From the NCBI GenBank assembly GCA_040882225.1, contig JBBEBR010000006.1, positions 186,001 through 250,000 on the forward strand: DNA of 64,000 nucleotides. Reading direction: 5' to 3'. A program made the translations under genes and the position numbers. Shown here piece after piece: positions 45,084 through 53,999 of the stretch; the stretch's first letter is position 1; every line of letters begins with the position of its first letter. Under the pieces are notes generated by a model. The model was not told the DNA's origin. It was given only the letters and a program-made list of their open reading frames with translations, and searched no databases. Source of the DNA: Gracilimonas sp040882225 (GTDB taxonomy: Bacteria > Bacteroidota > Rhodothermia > Balneolales > Balneolaceae).

Positions 45084-45209
45084 TTAGCGGCTATAAACCT
45101 TTCATTTTTAGAAGGCAGGCATTATAAGGATTTTTACCAGTCCAAAAAAAGAATTGGCTTTATGTTATTCGCAAGAAAGGAAATCTGATCCAAACAAAAA
45201 TCGATTATT

Positions 45210-46070
45210 TTATCTCTTTTCAGCAACAAATTTTCCAGGTTCAGGGATAGCTATTTTGTCGAAATCTTTAGCAAGGTTTTTTAATCCTTCTCTGAGCTCT
45301 TCTCCCTCCATTGCAGAACCATGACCGGGAATTACTAATTTTGGTTTTAGCTCTTCTAACTTTTTGACTGACTCCCAAGCGAATTCCCAATCGGTGGTTA
45401 AATATCTTGGCGGCCCCTGAACTTCAGATTTTTGAACCAGCACTTTATAAAAAGAATCTTGTTTAACGGTGATAAATGCATCACCCGAAATCAAAGTACG
45501 ATCTCCTTCCCGATAAAAAGAAACATGTCCTGGTGAGTGGCCTGGAGTATGAAGCCATTTCCAATATGGCAGCTCAGGAACAGAACCATCTTCTGGTAAA
45601 ACATGCAATACCCTTTCAATATCCACTGGTTTTTTGGGATGAAATCCTGATATTTTAGCAAGTAAACCACCTTCAACAGAAGTATCCAGTTCAGGATAAT
45701 TTTGCTGACCTGTCATAAAGTTAAATTCCATGGGATGAGCATAAACAGGAATATTCCATTCGTTGATCAAATGAACCAAACTTCCCACATGATCAAAATG
45801 CCCGTGAGTGAGAAGAATTGCTGTGGGCTTATTTCCTTTCCCAAACCTTTTAGCAGCTGCGGATACAATCTCCTCTCCCGATTGCGGCATTCCGGCATCA
45901 ACTAAAACCCATTTTCCATTTTCTGGATTTCCAATCATCACAATATTCACGATTTGATTGGTATAGTAGTAAACGTCATTCCTGACTTGCCTTCCGGTTC
46001 CGCTTGTTGATGAGGTCATCGGAATAAATGTACTGTCCTCACTTTGGGGCATACTTTTATTACTGTCCAT
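45210..46070 (-). CDS. MBL-fold metallo-hydrolase
   Basis: 286 aa. Metal ligands are in LLTHGHFDHVGS (H89, H91, D93, H94), HTPGHSPGHV and GDAFITVK, with IPGHGSAM near the end. The layout is of general MBL/glyoxalase II-like hydrolases; substrate is unknown. It starts with ATG 46070 preceded by AGGAG and overlaps the small hypothetical ORF by 11 bp. There is no signal peptide. Confidence 0.9.
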   Translation of the reverse strand: MDSNKSMPQSEDSTFIPMTSSTSGTGRQVRNDVYYYTNQIVNIVMIGNPENGKWVLVDAGMPQSGEEIVSAAAKRFGKGNKPTAILLTHGHFDHVGSLVHLINEWNIPVYAHPMEFNFMTGQQNYPELDTSVEGGLLAKISGFHPKKPVDIERVLHVLPEDGSVPELPYWKWLHTPGHSPGHVSFYREGDRTLISGDAFITVKQDSFYKVLVQKSEVQGPPRYLTTDWEFAWESVKKLEELKPKLVIPGHGSAMEGEELREGLKNLAKDFDKIAIPEPGKFVAEKR

Positions 46071-46317
46071 AATTTCTCCTGATTTTTTCTTTTATAACTC
46101 TTAGTGCTCTTGAATCATTTGTTCCAGATCGAATTATAAAGGAAATACGGTGATTAGGAAAAACACCATCCATCACCCCGTTTCTGGCTTTCAGTACTAC
46201 ACCTTCCATTCGGGGAAACGGAAGGATGGATTTTGAGGCTATAGCTCCATCTTTCGGCTCAACCGGAACAACCATCAAAGGCATCCTTAAAACGAGCCGG
46301 GTGATGGAGCGGGCCAA
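46060..46317 (-). CDS. Small hypothetical protein downstream of psd
   Basis: 85 aa, beginning MARSITRLVLRMPLMVVPVE and ending KEKIRRNYGQ. Its start is 8 bp after the psd stop and its end overlaps the MBL gene, which argues for a real gene in an operon. Against this, its composition is unremarkable and I recognise no family. If it is not coding, the gap would be ~250 bp. Confidence 0.45.
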   Translation of the reverse strand: MARSITRLVLRMPLMVVPVEPKDGAIASKSILPFPRMEGVVLKARNGVMDGVFPNHRISFIIRSGTNDSRALRVIKEKIRRNYGQ

Positions 46318-46324
46318 AGGCTGC

Positions 46325-47008
46325 CTATAGTTGAATTACCCCAATAATAGATTCTCCGGCTCGTGTGGTATCTCCTTCTTTAACTCGAACCTCCACCGAT
46401 GCGGGTACAACAACATCCATTCGCGAACCAAATTTCATAATCCCGAAGCGCTCCCCGGCTTTCAGCTGATCACCTTCGTTGATGTGGTACACAATTCTAC
46501 GGGCTAAAAAACCAGTAATCTGCTTGAAGAAAATTCTCGTTCCTGTTGGATGGAGCACTCCGAAATCGGCGCGTTCGTTCAACTCAGAGGCATGTTCATT
46601 CCAGGCCATCAGATATTCTCCGGGGTGATATTTCACGTATTCGAGCAAACCAGACACAGGATTTCTATTTACGTGAACATTGAGCGGAGACAGAAAAATA
46701 CTGATTTGAGTAGCTTTTTCTTTTAGGTAAACGTTCTCTTGAATTTCTTTCACCTGAACTACAGTTCCATCTGCGGGAGATATGATAAAATTCTCATCTG
46801 GAGGAGTTGTTCTCTCGGGATCCCGAAAAAAATAAATAATGATTCCGGTTAACAAAATCATGATCGTATAGATGATGTACGCGATCCAATTATTTAAAAA
46901 GTAATTAGCAAATGCACAAATCAGTACGGAAATGAAAAGCATACTGCCAATGGTGAAATACCCCTCGCGTGCGAACATATTATATGCCAAAATATTTGAA
47001 AGCGTCAT
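46325..47008 (-). CDS. psd: Phosphatidylserine decarboxylase proenzyme
   Basis: 227 aa, the short archaeal/Bacteroidota type. An N-terminal TM hairpin is followed by FFRDPERTTPP, ISPADGTVVQV and LSPLNVHVNRNPVSG. The self-cleavage site FGSRMDVVVP has Gly194-Ser195, where Ser becomes the pyruvoyl group. It makes phosphatidylethanolamine. It overlaps rseP by 29 bp. Confidence 0.96.
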   Translation of the reverse strand: MTLSNILAYNMFAREGYFTIGSMLFISVLICAFANYFLNNWIAYIIYTIMILLTGIIIYFFRDPERTTPPDENFIISPADGTVVQVKEIQENVYLKEKATQISIFLSPLNVHVNRNPVSGLLEYVKYHPGEYLMAWNEHASELNERADFGVLHPTGTRIFFKQITGFLARRIVYHINEGDQLKAGERFGIMKFGSRMDVVVPASVEVRVKEGDTTRAGESIIGVIQL

Positions 47009-48320
47009 TAAACATCACGAAAATAAACAAGCCGATCATCAGAAAGAAACCAATCTGCTGTGCAACCATGCGCACTTTATCGGAAGGTTCGCGACGGGTT
47101 ATTCCTTCATAAATCAAAAATACAAGGTGCCCGCCGTCTAAAACCGGGATTGGCAAAATATTAAGAATGGCTAAAGTAATGCTTAATAATGCCGTGATAT
47201 TCCAAAAGCCTATCCAACCCGATTGATCAGTAGCTTCCCGTGTAATGTTCGCAATCGCTATCGGACCGCCTAAATTCTGCCGTACAGAAATATCACCTGT
47301 AATTAATCGTGCAAAACCTTGGGTAATGCCAACCGTTTGATCAACGGTTTCATTATAACCTGCGGCAATCGATTCAAAAAAGTCGTATTCAATTCGCTCT
47401 GCACCCATCATGTCAAGATTTGGCGCTCCGATTCCCAACTGATTGGTTTCCGGATCTGGGAAAATGGTTGCCGCAAAAACAGAATCTCCACGCTGAATCT
47501 CGAAATTTACCGGTGCTTCCGCATTTTGGATAATTTCAACCAGCTGAATCCAATATGCTACAGGCTCGCCATTCGCGCTTATAAATTTATCGCCGGCTTT
47601 TAGCCCAGCTTTGTCGGCTGGTGTACCCATAGCCACACTCGAAATTTGACTTGGAAACATATACTCCCTGGCTAAGAATCCCCTGGTTTGTAAACTGTCG
47701 AGGTAATTCGATGAAACGTTTACAGTTGTTTCTTGTCCATTTCGATCAACAATATAAGTGAGATTGTCGGCTGTAATTTCTGAAGCGGAAACCAAATCCC
47801 TGAAGTACTGTACCCTCTCCCCGTTCACACCAACAATTTTATCTCCTGTTTGGAAACCAATTTCATTCAAAATGGAACTTTCAGGTACATAAATTCCCTC
47901 GGTATTTGCGAGCGGTAAAACCTGGTGGCCATTAGAATAAGTCATCCCAACATAGATAAAAAAGGCCAAAATCATGTTGAAGATTACGCCGGCAGTGATC
48001 GTTATAATTCGCTGCCAAACCGGTTTACTTCGATATTCCCAGGGCTCAGGCTCTTTATCGAGATGCTCGGTATCCATGCTTTCGTCTATCATTCCGGAAA
48101 TTTTCACATAACCACCGAGCGGAGTTGCTCCAATGCAATAATCGGTGTCTCCTTTTTTGAAACCCCATATCCTTGGTGGAAATCCAATGGAAAAACGCTC
48201 AACCCGCATTCCAAATAATTTTGCAGCCAAAAAATGCCCCAACTCATGTACAAAAACGAGGATCATAAGAGCCCCGCCAAAAATGAGAAGTGTCTGTAAT
48301 AAACTTATAAACCAATCCAT
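46980..48320 (-). CDS. rseP: Site-2 zinc protease RseP
   Basis: 446 aa M50 intramembrane protease. HELGH (H25, E26, H29) sits in the first TM segment and the third ligand Asp in NILPIPVLDGGH near residue 397. Two PDZ domains occupy the periplasmic part (about 130-210 and 215-290, MGTPADKAGLKAGDKF). It is expected to release anti-sigma factors or signal peptides. It is followed by psd and preceded by dxr. Confidence 0.96.
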   Translation of the reverse strand: MDWFISLLQTLLIFGGALMILVFVHELGHFLAAKLFGMRVERFSIGFPPRIWGFKKGDTDYCIGATPLGGYVKISGMIDESMDTEHLDKEPEPWEYRSKPVWQRIITITAGVIFNMILAFFIYVGMTYSNGHQVLPLANTEGIYVPESSILNEIGFQTGDKIVGVNGERVQYFRDLVSASEITADNLTYIVDRNGQETTVNVSSNYLDSLQTRGFLAREYMFPSQISSVAMGTPADKAGLKAGDKFISANGEPVAYWIQLVEIIQNAEAPVNFEIQRGDSVFAATIFPDPETNQLGIGAPNLDMMGAERIEYDFFESIAAGYNETVDQTVGITQGFARLITGDISVRQNLGGPIAIANITREATDQSGWIGFWNITALLSITLAILNILPIPVLDGGHLVFLIYEGITRREPSDKVRMVAQQIGFFLMIGLFIFVMFNDAFKYFGI

Positions 48321-48325
48321 GTAAA

Positions 48326-49477
48326 TTATTTATTTAATGATGATGCGTAGCCACGCGTCTCTTTATCTATTTCTTTTAAAGTCTCTGTATCTAAACTCTG
48401 TGATGAATGAATATTCTCTAAGCTTTTACCCACAATTTCAGGGATGTCAATATAACCAATTTCTCTATTCAAAAATCGATCTACAGCCACTTCATTTGCT
48501 GCATTTAAAACAGCCGGAGCGTAACTTCCCGCTTCCATACTTTCCATCGCTAATTTCACGCACGGGAAGCGTTCATAATCGACAGGTTCAAAAGTCAGGT
48601 TCTGAATTTCATCCCAGTTCATTCGTGGTGTTGTTAAAAAAATTCTTTCTGGAAAACTAAGCGCATAAATAATCGGAACTTTCATATCAGGCAGTCCTAA
48701 CTGCGCTTTGCTTGATCCATCAATAAACGTAATAACAGAGTGAATAATGCTCTGGGGATGAATTACGGGTTGAATTTTTTTTACGGGGATATTGAATAGC
48801 CAATGGGCTTCAATAATTTCAAGCCCTTTATTCATCATGGTGGATGAATCAATGGTGATTTTTGCTCCCATCTCCCAGTTGGGATGATTCAACGCCTGCT
48901 CAACCGTCACATTCTTCATCTGTTGAAGAGTGAAATTTCTGAAAGGGCCACCGCTGGCAGTAATAATTATCTTCTCAATGTCCTCAAAAGATTCACCCGC
49001 CAAACATTGCAGCATTGCACTATGCTCCGAGTCAACCGGAATTAATTGCGCTTTGGGATGATTAGCCAAGGCTTTCATAATTAACTCGCCGCCAACTACC
49101 AGTGATTCTTTATTTGCCAGAGCCACTTTCTTCTCCGCTTTAATCGCTTCAAAAGTAGATTCAAACCCTGCAAAGCCAACCAGACTGTTCAACACGATAT
49201 CAATTTCAGGCAAAGAAGCAATCTCTGGCAGTTTCTCACTCCCCGTACTAATTTCGGTTTTTTGGGTTGATTGCTTCAGGTTTTTATAGTGAGTTTCATC
49301 CCCAATAAGAGCATACTTTGGGTTAAACTCCTTCAGCTGCTCGGCTAATAATTCCCAATTAGAATTCGCCGTTAAAGCGACAATTTCAAACCTATCCGGA
49401 TGTTCACGTACAATTTCTAACGCCTGTGTACCAATTGACCCCGTTGATCCAAGAATAGCCAGTTTTTGTTTATTCAA
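48326..49477 (-). CDS. dxr: 1-deoxy-D-xylulose 5-phosphate reductoisomerase
   Basis: 383 aa, second enzyme of the MEP isoprenoid pathway. NADPH-binding LGSTGSIGTQALEIV is at the N-terminus, with ALANKESLVVGG, VDSEHSAMLQCL, ITASGGPFR, WEMGAKITIDSSTMMNKGLEIIEAHWLF and LNAANEVAV. It is complete and 5 bp upstream of rseP, a common pairing. Confidence 0.98.
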   Translation of the reverse strand: MNKQKLAILGSTGSIGTQALEIVREHPDRFEIVALTANSNWELLAEQLKEFNPKYALIGDETHYKNLKQSTQKTEISTGSEKLPEIASLPEIDIVLNSLVGFAGFESTFEAIKAEKKVALANKESLVVGGELIMKALANHPKAQLIPVDSEHSAMLQCLAGESFEDIEKIIITASGGPFRNFTLQQMKNVTVEQALNHPNWEMGAKITIDSSTMMNKGLEIIEAHWLFNIPVKKIQPVIHPQSIIHSVITFIDGSSKAQLGLPDMKVPIIYALSFPERIFLTTPRMNWDEIQNLTFEPVDYERFPCVKLAMESMEAGSYAPAVLNAANEVAVDRFLNREIGYIDIPEIVGKSLENIHSSQSLDTETLKEIDKETRGYASSLNK

Positions 49478-49590
49478 AATCTCTTTATTTCTAAAAATGA
49501 TGTCTCTTTTAAATTAAGGAATGATGGTTCAAAAGCCCATTTCTTTTGCGGATTTGTTGGTTAAAAAACCTCAACTACCAATCAAAATCT

Positions 49591-50349
49591 TTAGATTTCT
49601 TCCAGTTTTATGATCCCCATCATCCGGCCGCTTTTGTCCTTTTGACGGCGATATGAATAAAAATTTTCATCTGAAATAGTACAACCTTCGTCAATTTCAA
49701 TGTTGACACTCAAAATGCCTGAGTTTAACAGCTGGTATTTCAAAAAGGCTTTTAAATTTACATGTGGTTTTGATTGGCTTTCAAAATCCACGAACTGTTT
49801 CGGAAATTGTGCAGCAACTTCTTCTCCTACCTCAAAATTCACTTGAGAAATACTCGGGCTGATAAAAACTTTAATGAAGTTAGTTTCAGCGCCCGCTTCC
49901 TTCATTCGGCTAATAACTTTAGGAACAATATCGTCAACCGCACCTCTCCATCCTGCATGAGCGGCTCCAATTACACCATTTTCTTCATCCCCTAAAAGTA
50001 CAGCTGCACAATCGGCAACCTGAATGGCCAGAGCTAAACCGGAAGTTTTTGTAACGAAAGCATCTGTATCAGCATAAATGCCAGCTTTTTCCGCTACAAG
50101 TATATCTGATTTATGAATTTGATTCCCAAAAACTATTTCGTTCTGAGTGAGTCCTAAATCTTTCATCAAAATGCTTCGGTTTTGATGAACAACAGAATCA
50201 TCCTCATTAGTATTAAGCCCCAGATTCAACCCCTGAATTTTCTGATTCTCAATCTCATCAGCCAAGCGTTGATTTCGAAGCGTAAACCAACTGGAAATTC
50301 TTCCGCTATTCAGTAGTTTTGGCTTTATATATTCAATTTGGAAAGACAT
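49591..50349 (-). CDS. pgeF: Laccase-domain purine nucleoside phosphorylase (YfiH family)
   Basis: 252 aa. Formerly called polyphenol oxidase, this family converts adenosine, guanosine and methylthioadenosine, and PgeF members edit peptidoglycan stems. Zinc ligands are recognisable: NQIHKSDIL, VADCAAVLLGDEENGVIGAAHAGWRGAVDDIV and the C-terminal NFYSYRR. It overlaps aroE by 17 bp. Confidence 0.92.
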   Translation of the reverse strand: MSFQIEYIKPKLLNSGRISSWFTLRNQRLADEIENQKIQGLNLGLNTNEDDSVVHQNRSILMKDLGLTQNEIVFGNQIHKSDILVAEKAGIYADTDAFVTKTSGLALAIQVADCAAVLLGDEENGVIGAAHAGWRGAVDDIVPKVISRMKEAGAETNFIKVFISPSISQVNFEVGEEVAAQFPKQFVDFESQSKPHVNLKAFLKYQLLNSGILSVNIEIDEGCTISDENFYSYRRQKDKSGRMMGIIKLEEI

Positions 50350-51187
50350 CTTGAAGCCTCATTCTTATCAACCCCATGGGAAATTCTTTTCCTGTCCACA
50401 TTTTAAATGCTTTCGCTGCTTGCTGAACCAACATCTCCAAACCGCCAAATGTAATTCCTCCGGCAGATTTAGCTTGTTTCAAAAATTTAGTTTCCTGTGG
50501 ATTATACACGATATCATAACAAATTTTATTCTTTAGCAGCTCAACTTCCTCATCACGAACTGGGGAAGAATCTATATTAGGAATCATCCCCAAGGGTGTT
50601 GCATTAATTATAATGGTTGCTTCTTCAGCATAAGCTGCCCAGTTGTCGTAGCTACACATGCTTATTCCCGGGTCATTATCAGAGTATTTATCAGGCCTTC
50701 TGGAAACCATGATAATTTCGGAAAGCCCCATCTCTTCTAATGCGAAAACGATAGCTTTTGTAGCGCCACCGGTTCCAAAAATAATTGCTCTTTCGCCTTC
50801 TAATTCATCTTCTAAATTCTGAATAGGAATTCTGAACCCCCACGTATCTGTGTTTTCACCCACAACTTTACCGTCACGTTTAACAATAGTATTGATTGCT
50901 CCGATTTGCGCGGCTTCAACTCCCAGGGTATCAACTGCTTCAAATAGAGTTTGCTTATAAGGAATGGTGATATTAGCGCCTAAAAACTCAAAACGGTTAA
51001 AATGCGCAATAAGGGTTTCAATTTCATTCCCCTTCACTGAAACGGCATGATATGTCGCGGGAATGTGGTAGTGTTCAAAAGCAGCATTATGCATGAGCGG
51101 AGAAACACTGTGCCCTACAAAATTGCCAATTAACAGATAATGAGGTTTTCTGCTGTGTTCTGAATTTAAAAATTCATTGAATTCCAT
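50333..51187 (-). CDS. aroE: Shikimate dehydrogenase
   Basis: 284 aa from ATG 51187. A TTG at 51208 is open too, but GGAGG lies 5 nt before the ATG. It reduces 3-dehydroshikimate in the pathway that supplies chorismate to TrpE. The shikimate site is HSVSPLMHNAAF, with ANITIPYKQTL (catalytic Lys), GAINTIVKRDGKVVGENTDTWG, the NADP loop IFGTGGATKAIVFAL and GGLEMLVQQAAKAF. All are intact. Confidence 0.97.
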   Translation of the reverse strand: MEFNEFLNSEHSRKPHYLLIGNFVGHSVSPLMHNAAFEHYHIPATYHAVSVKGNEIETLIAHFNRFEFLGANITIPYKQTLFEAVDTLGVEAAQIGAINTIVKRDGKVVGENTDTWGFRIPIQNLEDELEGERAIIFGTGGATKAIVFALEEMGLSEIIMVSRRPDKYSDNDPGISMCSYDNWAAYAEEATIIINATPLGMIPNIDSSPVRDEEVELLKNKICYDIVYNPQETKFLKQAKSAGGITFGGLEMLVQQAAKAFKMWTGKEFPMGLIRMRLQDVFPN

Positions 51188-51206
51188 ATTCCTCCAATTT
51201 ATCGAC

Positions 51207-51237
51207 AAAAAAAATGCGCATCCATTAGATGCGCATT
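51207..51237 (-). terminator. Intrinsic terminator after the SRPBCC gene
   Basis: On the minus strand the perfect 9-bp stem AATGCGCAT / ATGCGCATT has a 7-nt loop and is followed by eight T. It separates the SRPBCC gene from aroE and lies just upstream of the aroE ribosome-binding site. Confidence 0.88.
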
Positions 51238-51270
51238 ATGATATTTATATAATAATAATTGAAAAATACC

Positions 51271-51738
51271 TTATGCGGTAACTTCTTCTTCTTTTGGCTC
51301 GAGTGGTGTTTCTTTGAAAGTTCCGCTTTCAGCCAATTTTTTGAATTTTTGTAAGTCTTTAACTAATTGCTCAGGGGAATTTTCAATGAATGTAGCAAGC
51401 TCCTCACTGGGGTCTCCAAAAAATGTGCGATAATCTAAAGAGAAATCTACGCGCGTACGTTCACCGTTATCAAGGGGAGTAAAGCGAATAGTTCCTGTTT
51501 GATTTAGATTGCCATTGATGGTAATCCACGCGAAACGTGTGTTACGAAGATTATCGATTAGGTTTGTGGTCCAATGAAAATCCTCTTCTCCGACCTTGGT
51601 TTTATATTCGAATGTCTGAGAGTTTATTCTTTCAACTTTATCGATGCGAGCCAAGAACTTAGGGAATTCAACTGGATTGCTTAAGAGTTCGTATACTTTG
51701 GCAAGAGGTAGATCAACTTCGATTCTTTCGTGCGCCAT
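51271..51738 (-). CDS. SRPBCC-family (START-like) protein
   Basis: 155 aa. HERIEVDLPLAKVYELLSNPVEFPKFLARIDKVERI has the cyclase/dehydrase opening of SRPBCC hydrophobic-ligand-binding proteins, followed by the expected beta-sheet and a long C-terminal helix. The tail is acidic (EPKEEEV). The ligand is unknown. It is probably monocistronic. The 252-bp gap upstream (51739-51990) has only a spurious plus-strand frame. Confidence 0.82.
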   Translation of the reverse strand: MAHERIEVDLPLAKVYELLSNPVEFPKFLARIDKVERINSQTFEYKTKVGEEDFHWTTNLIDNLRNTRFAWITINGNLNQTGTIRFTPLDNGERTRVDFSLDYRTFFGDPSEELATFIENSPEQLVKDLQKFKKLAESGTFKETPLEPKEEEVTA

Positions 51739-51990
51739 AATTTATTACTTGGTAGTTATGATCGTTAGAATTGTATTCTTTTGATGAACTGGTTGTCGTG
51801 GAAACAGGCAGGACTCATCCAGATTGTTCTAAATTTACGGATAATATGGCTAAGCCTCAATCCTCTTAGGCATAAAAAAAAGAATATTATTTCAAAACCT
51901 TACAAAATTTTATTACAAAGGGTAAAAAGTGGAACCATTACATTAGCTTTTCTCTCTGAAAATATGCACTACCAAACCAACCTGAGGGGC

Positions 51991-52593
51991 CTATAGTTTC
52001 ACTTTCAGGATATTTATTATCTGCTGATGAACAGCTTCTTGCTCCTGCTTAGCATCAATGGTTTTAAATCGTGATTCTTTATCGGCCAGCTTATCAAAAC
52101 CCTCTAAAACCCGGGCATAAAAAGAATCTCCGGCTTGTTCCATTCGATCTTTGCTAACATATTTGATGCGTTCCGAAGCTTCAGCTAAACTCAAATGCAA
52201 ATAAAAAGTGATGTCAGGAACTAAACTGTGGGTTGCGATTTCATTTATTTGGTGAATTTTTTCTATATCAAGACTCTTTCTCCCATATCCCTGATAAGCA
52301 GTTGTTGAATCGTAATAACGATCAAGAATCACGATTACCCCCTCCTCGTGAAGCGGCTTAACTTTTTCAGCCACCAACTGGGATCGTGCCGAAGAAAACA
52401 GCAAAAGCTCGGTGATGGGATCAATTTCCAATTCCGGATTTAGCAGCATTCCGCGAATGAGTTCTGATACTTCCGTACCACCAGGTTCCCGAAACACTTC
52501 AACTCGATGGCCTGAATTTAGAAGTGCATTTTTTAGCAGTGAGATTTGGGTAGATTTCCCGCTTCCGTCTATTCCTTCAAATGTTATAATCAT
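51991..52593 (-). CDS. tmk: Thymidylate kinase
   Basis: 200 aa. It phosphorylates dTMP to dTDP. The P-loop FEGIDGSGKSTQ (residues 5-16) is followed by FREPGGTEVSELIR, LLLFSSARSQLV, the DRYYDSTTAYQGYGR substrate motif and a C-terminal LID. It is complete and of normal length. Confidence 0.97.
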   Translation of the reverse strand: MIITFEGIDGSGKSTQISLLKNALLNSGHRVEVFREPGGTEVSELIRGMLLNPELEIDPITELLLFSSARSQLVAEKVKPLHEEGVIVILDRYYDSTTAYQGYGRKSLDIEKIHQINEIATHSLVPDITFYLHLSLAEASERIKYVSKDRMEQAGDSFYARVLEGFDKLADKESRFKTIDAKQEQEAVHQQIINILKVKL

Positions 52594-52650
52594 GCAGGAA
52601 ATTTAAAAAGAAAAAAGATGATGTTTTTGGGAAATGAATTTTAAAACTGA

Positions 52651-53376
52651 TCAAAAATCAAAATCGTCCATCATTTCTATTGGTTCTTTGGGCATGGCAA
52701 GCGACAATCCAAAATAGACAACTAAACTCGCTCCCCAGCTCATAAAGAATGCGGCTACAAAAATGAAGCGAACTACCGTTGGGCTTATTCCAAAATATTT
52801 AGCTAAACCGCCACAAACTCCAGCCCACTTTTTGTTGGAGCGTGATTTCATTAATCGTTTAGCATGACGGTAGCCATATGTGTCGAAATTCAGCTTAGAA
52901 GAATTTGATTTAGAACTCGACTTCCCACTTGAATCAAGATCATTTCTCAAACCGGCATTAGGTGCAAAATCTGAAGTTTCGCTTCCATGAATATCAGAAT
53001 AATTCTTTTTATGTTTTGATCTTCTGGCTTTTTTCGCCTTTCGGGCTTTTTTTCGATCTCCCACTAAAAATCCAAAACCAACCAACGTAATAAGTGCGCC
53101 CCCTATCAATGGAAGCAAAGAAGAGCCTACCAACCCTTCCGACAATTCAGACAGAAAACTCCCAACTGGTACACCAATAAAATTAATCACAAAGGTGAAT
53201 GCCATAAAAAGCATGACCATGCCTGATACGGTTGCGATATTCCAGATTCCTTTGCCTGTATCTTTTTCCTCTTCCTTAAGGAAATCCTGCATTGTGGAAT
53301 GCAACTCGAAATCATCAAATTCAAGTGTTGCAGTGCCCGTTTTAGAAGTTTGTTTTTGTCTTACCTGATCTGCCAT
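52651..53376 (-). CDS. PspC-domain membrane protein
   Basis: 241 aa. Two TM segments occupy about 47-115, then a basic, Ser-rich linker (RKKARKAKKARRSKHKKN). A C-terminal PspC domain (about 175-235) contains KKWAGVCGGLAKYFGISPTVVRFIFVAAFFMSWG. PspC proteins sense membrane stress, but the N-terminal membrane half differs from classical PspC. No pspA is nearby. Confidence 0.85.
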   Translation of the reverse strand: MADQVRQKQTSKTGTATLEFDDFELHSTMQDFLKEEEKDTGKGIWNIATVSGMVMLFMAFTFVINFIGVPVGSFLSELSEGLVGSSLLPLIGGALITLVGFGFLVGDRKKARKAKKARRSKHKKNYSDIHGSETSDFAPNAGLRNDLDSSGKSSSKSNSSKLNFDTYGYRHAKRLMKSRSNKKWAGVCGGLAKYFGISPTVVRFIFVAAFFMSWGASLVVYFGLSLAMPKEPIEMMDDFDF

Positions 53377-53417
53377 AGTTTTTCCAATTTTCTCAAAAAG
53401 GCTACGAAGCTTTCTGT

Positions 53418-53999
53418 CTAATGTTTCGGGTGAATAACGCCCTTTTCTGAAATTAACACATCCATCTTTTTATCAAAATCTGCTGCTGGTATTTCTTCAA
53501 AGATAAATTCACTAAATACGAATCCGATCTTCAGCGCCTCTGTTTGCGAAAGAAAACGATCGTAGAATCCTTTTCCATATCCAAGACGATTTCCTTTTCT
53601 ATCAGCGGCAGCCATTGGGATAATTACCGCGTCCAGCTTCTGAATATCTACCGTCTCTATTTCTTCGGGTTCATAAATTCCCCATTTATTAGGAGATAAC
53701 TCTTCCGTAGAATTTATGGTTGAATGAATCAAACTTGTCTCTGAAAAGTTAGTAACCGGCACGGCTACTTTTTTATTTCCCGCAAGCATCTCTCGGATCA
53801 AATTCCAGGTGTTGACTTCGTTTCTGTTGTTCATCGATACATAGCAATGTATAAAATCTGCCTGCTGATATTGCTCACTTTCCAAAAAAAGCGTACAAAT
53901 TTTTTCAGACTTTTCTCTCCATATATCCTCTGAAATTTGCTGCCTCTCTGAGAGTACTTTCTTCCTTAATTCCCTTTTTCTCTGCTCCGGCGATTTCAT
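53418..53999 (-). CDS. 5-formyltetrahydrofolate cyclo-ligase
   Basis: 193 aa. It converts 5-formyl-THF to 5,10-methenyl-THF with ATP. Motifs are KRELRKKVLSERQQIS (ATP-binding Arg/Lys), FIHCYVSMNNRNEVNTW and the diagnostic NRLGYGKGFYDRFL. It overlaps bshC by 4 bp. Confidence 0.94.
   Translation of the reverse strand: MKSPEQRKRELRKKVLSERQQISEDIWREKSEKICTLFLESEQYQQADFIHCYVSMNNRNEVNTWNLIREMLAGNKKVAVPVTNFSETSLIHSTINSTEELSPNKWGIYEPEEIETVDIQKLDAVIIPMAAADRKGNRLGYGKGFYDRFLSQTEALKIGFVFSEFIFEEIPAADFDKKMDVLISEKGVIHPKH

Noticed and set aside
51188..51208. TTG start for aroE
   Set aside because: It lies upstream of GGAGG, which is well placed for the ATG at 51187.
51781..51996. 71-codon plus-strand ORF converging on tmk
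   Set aside because: No RBS, no family resemblance, and basic low-complexity sequence in an intergenic gap.
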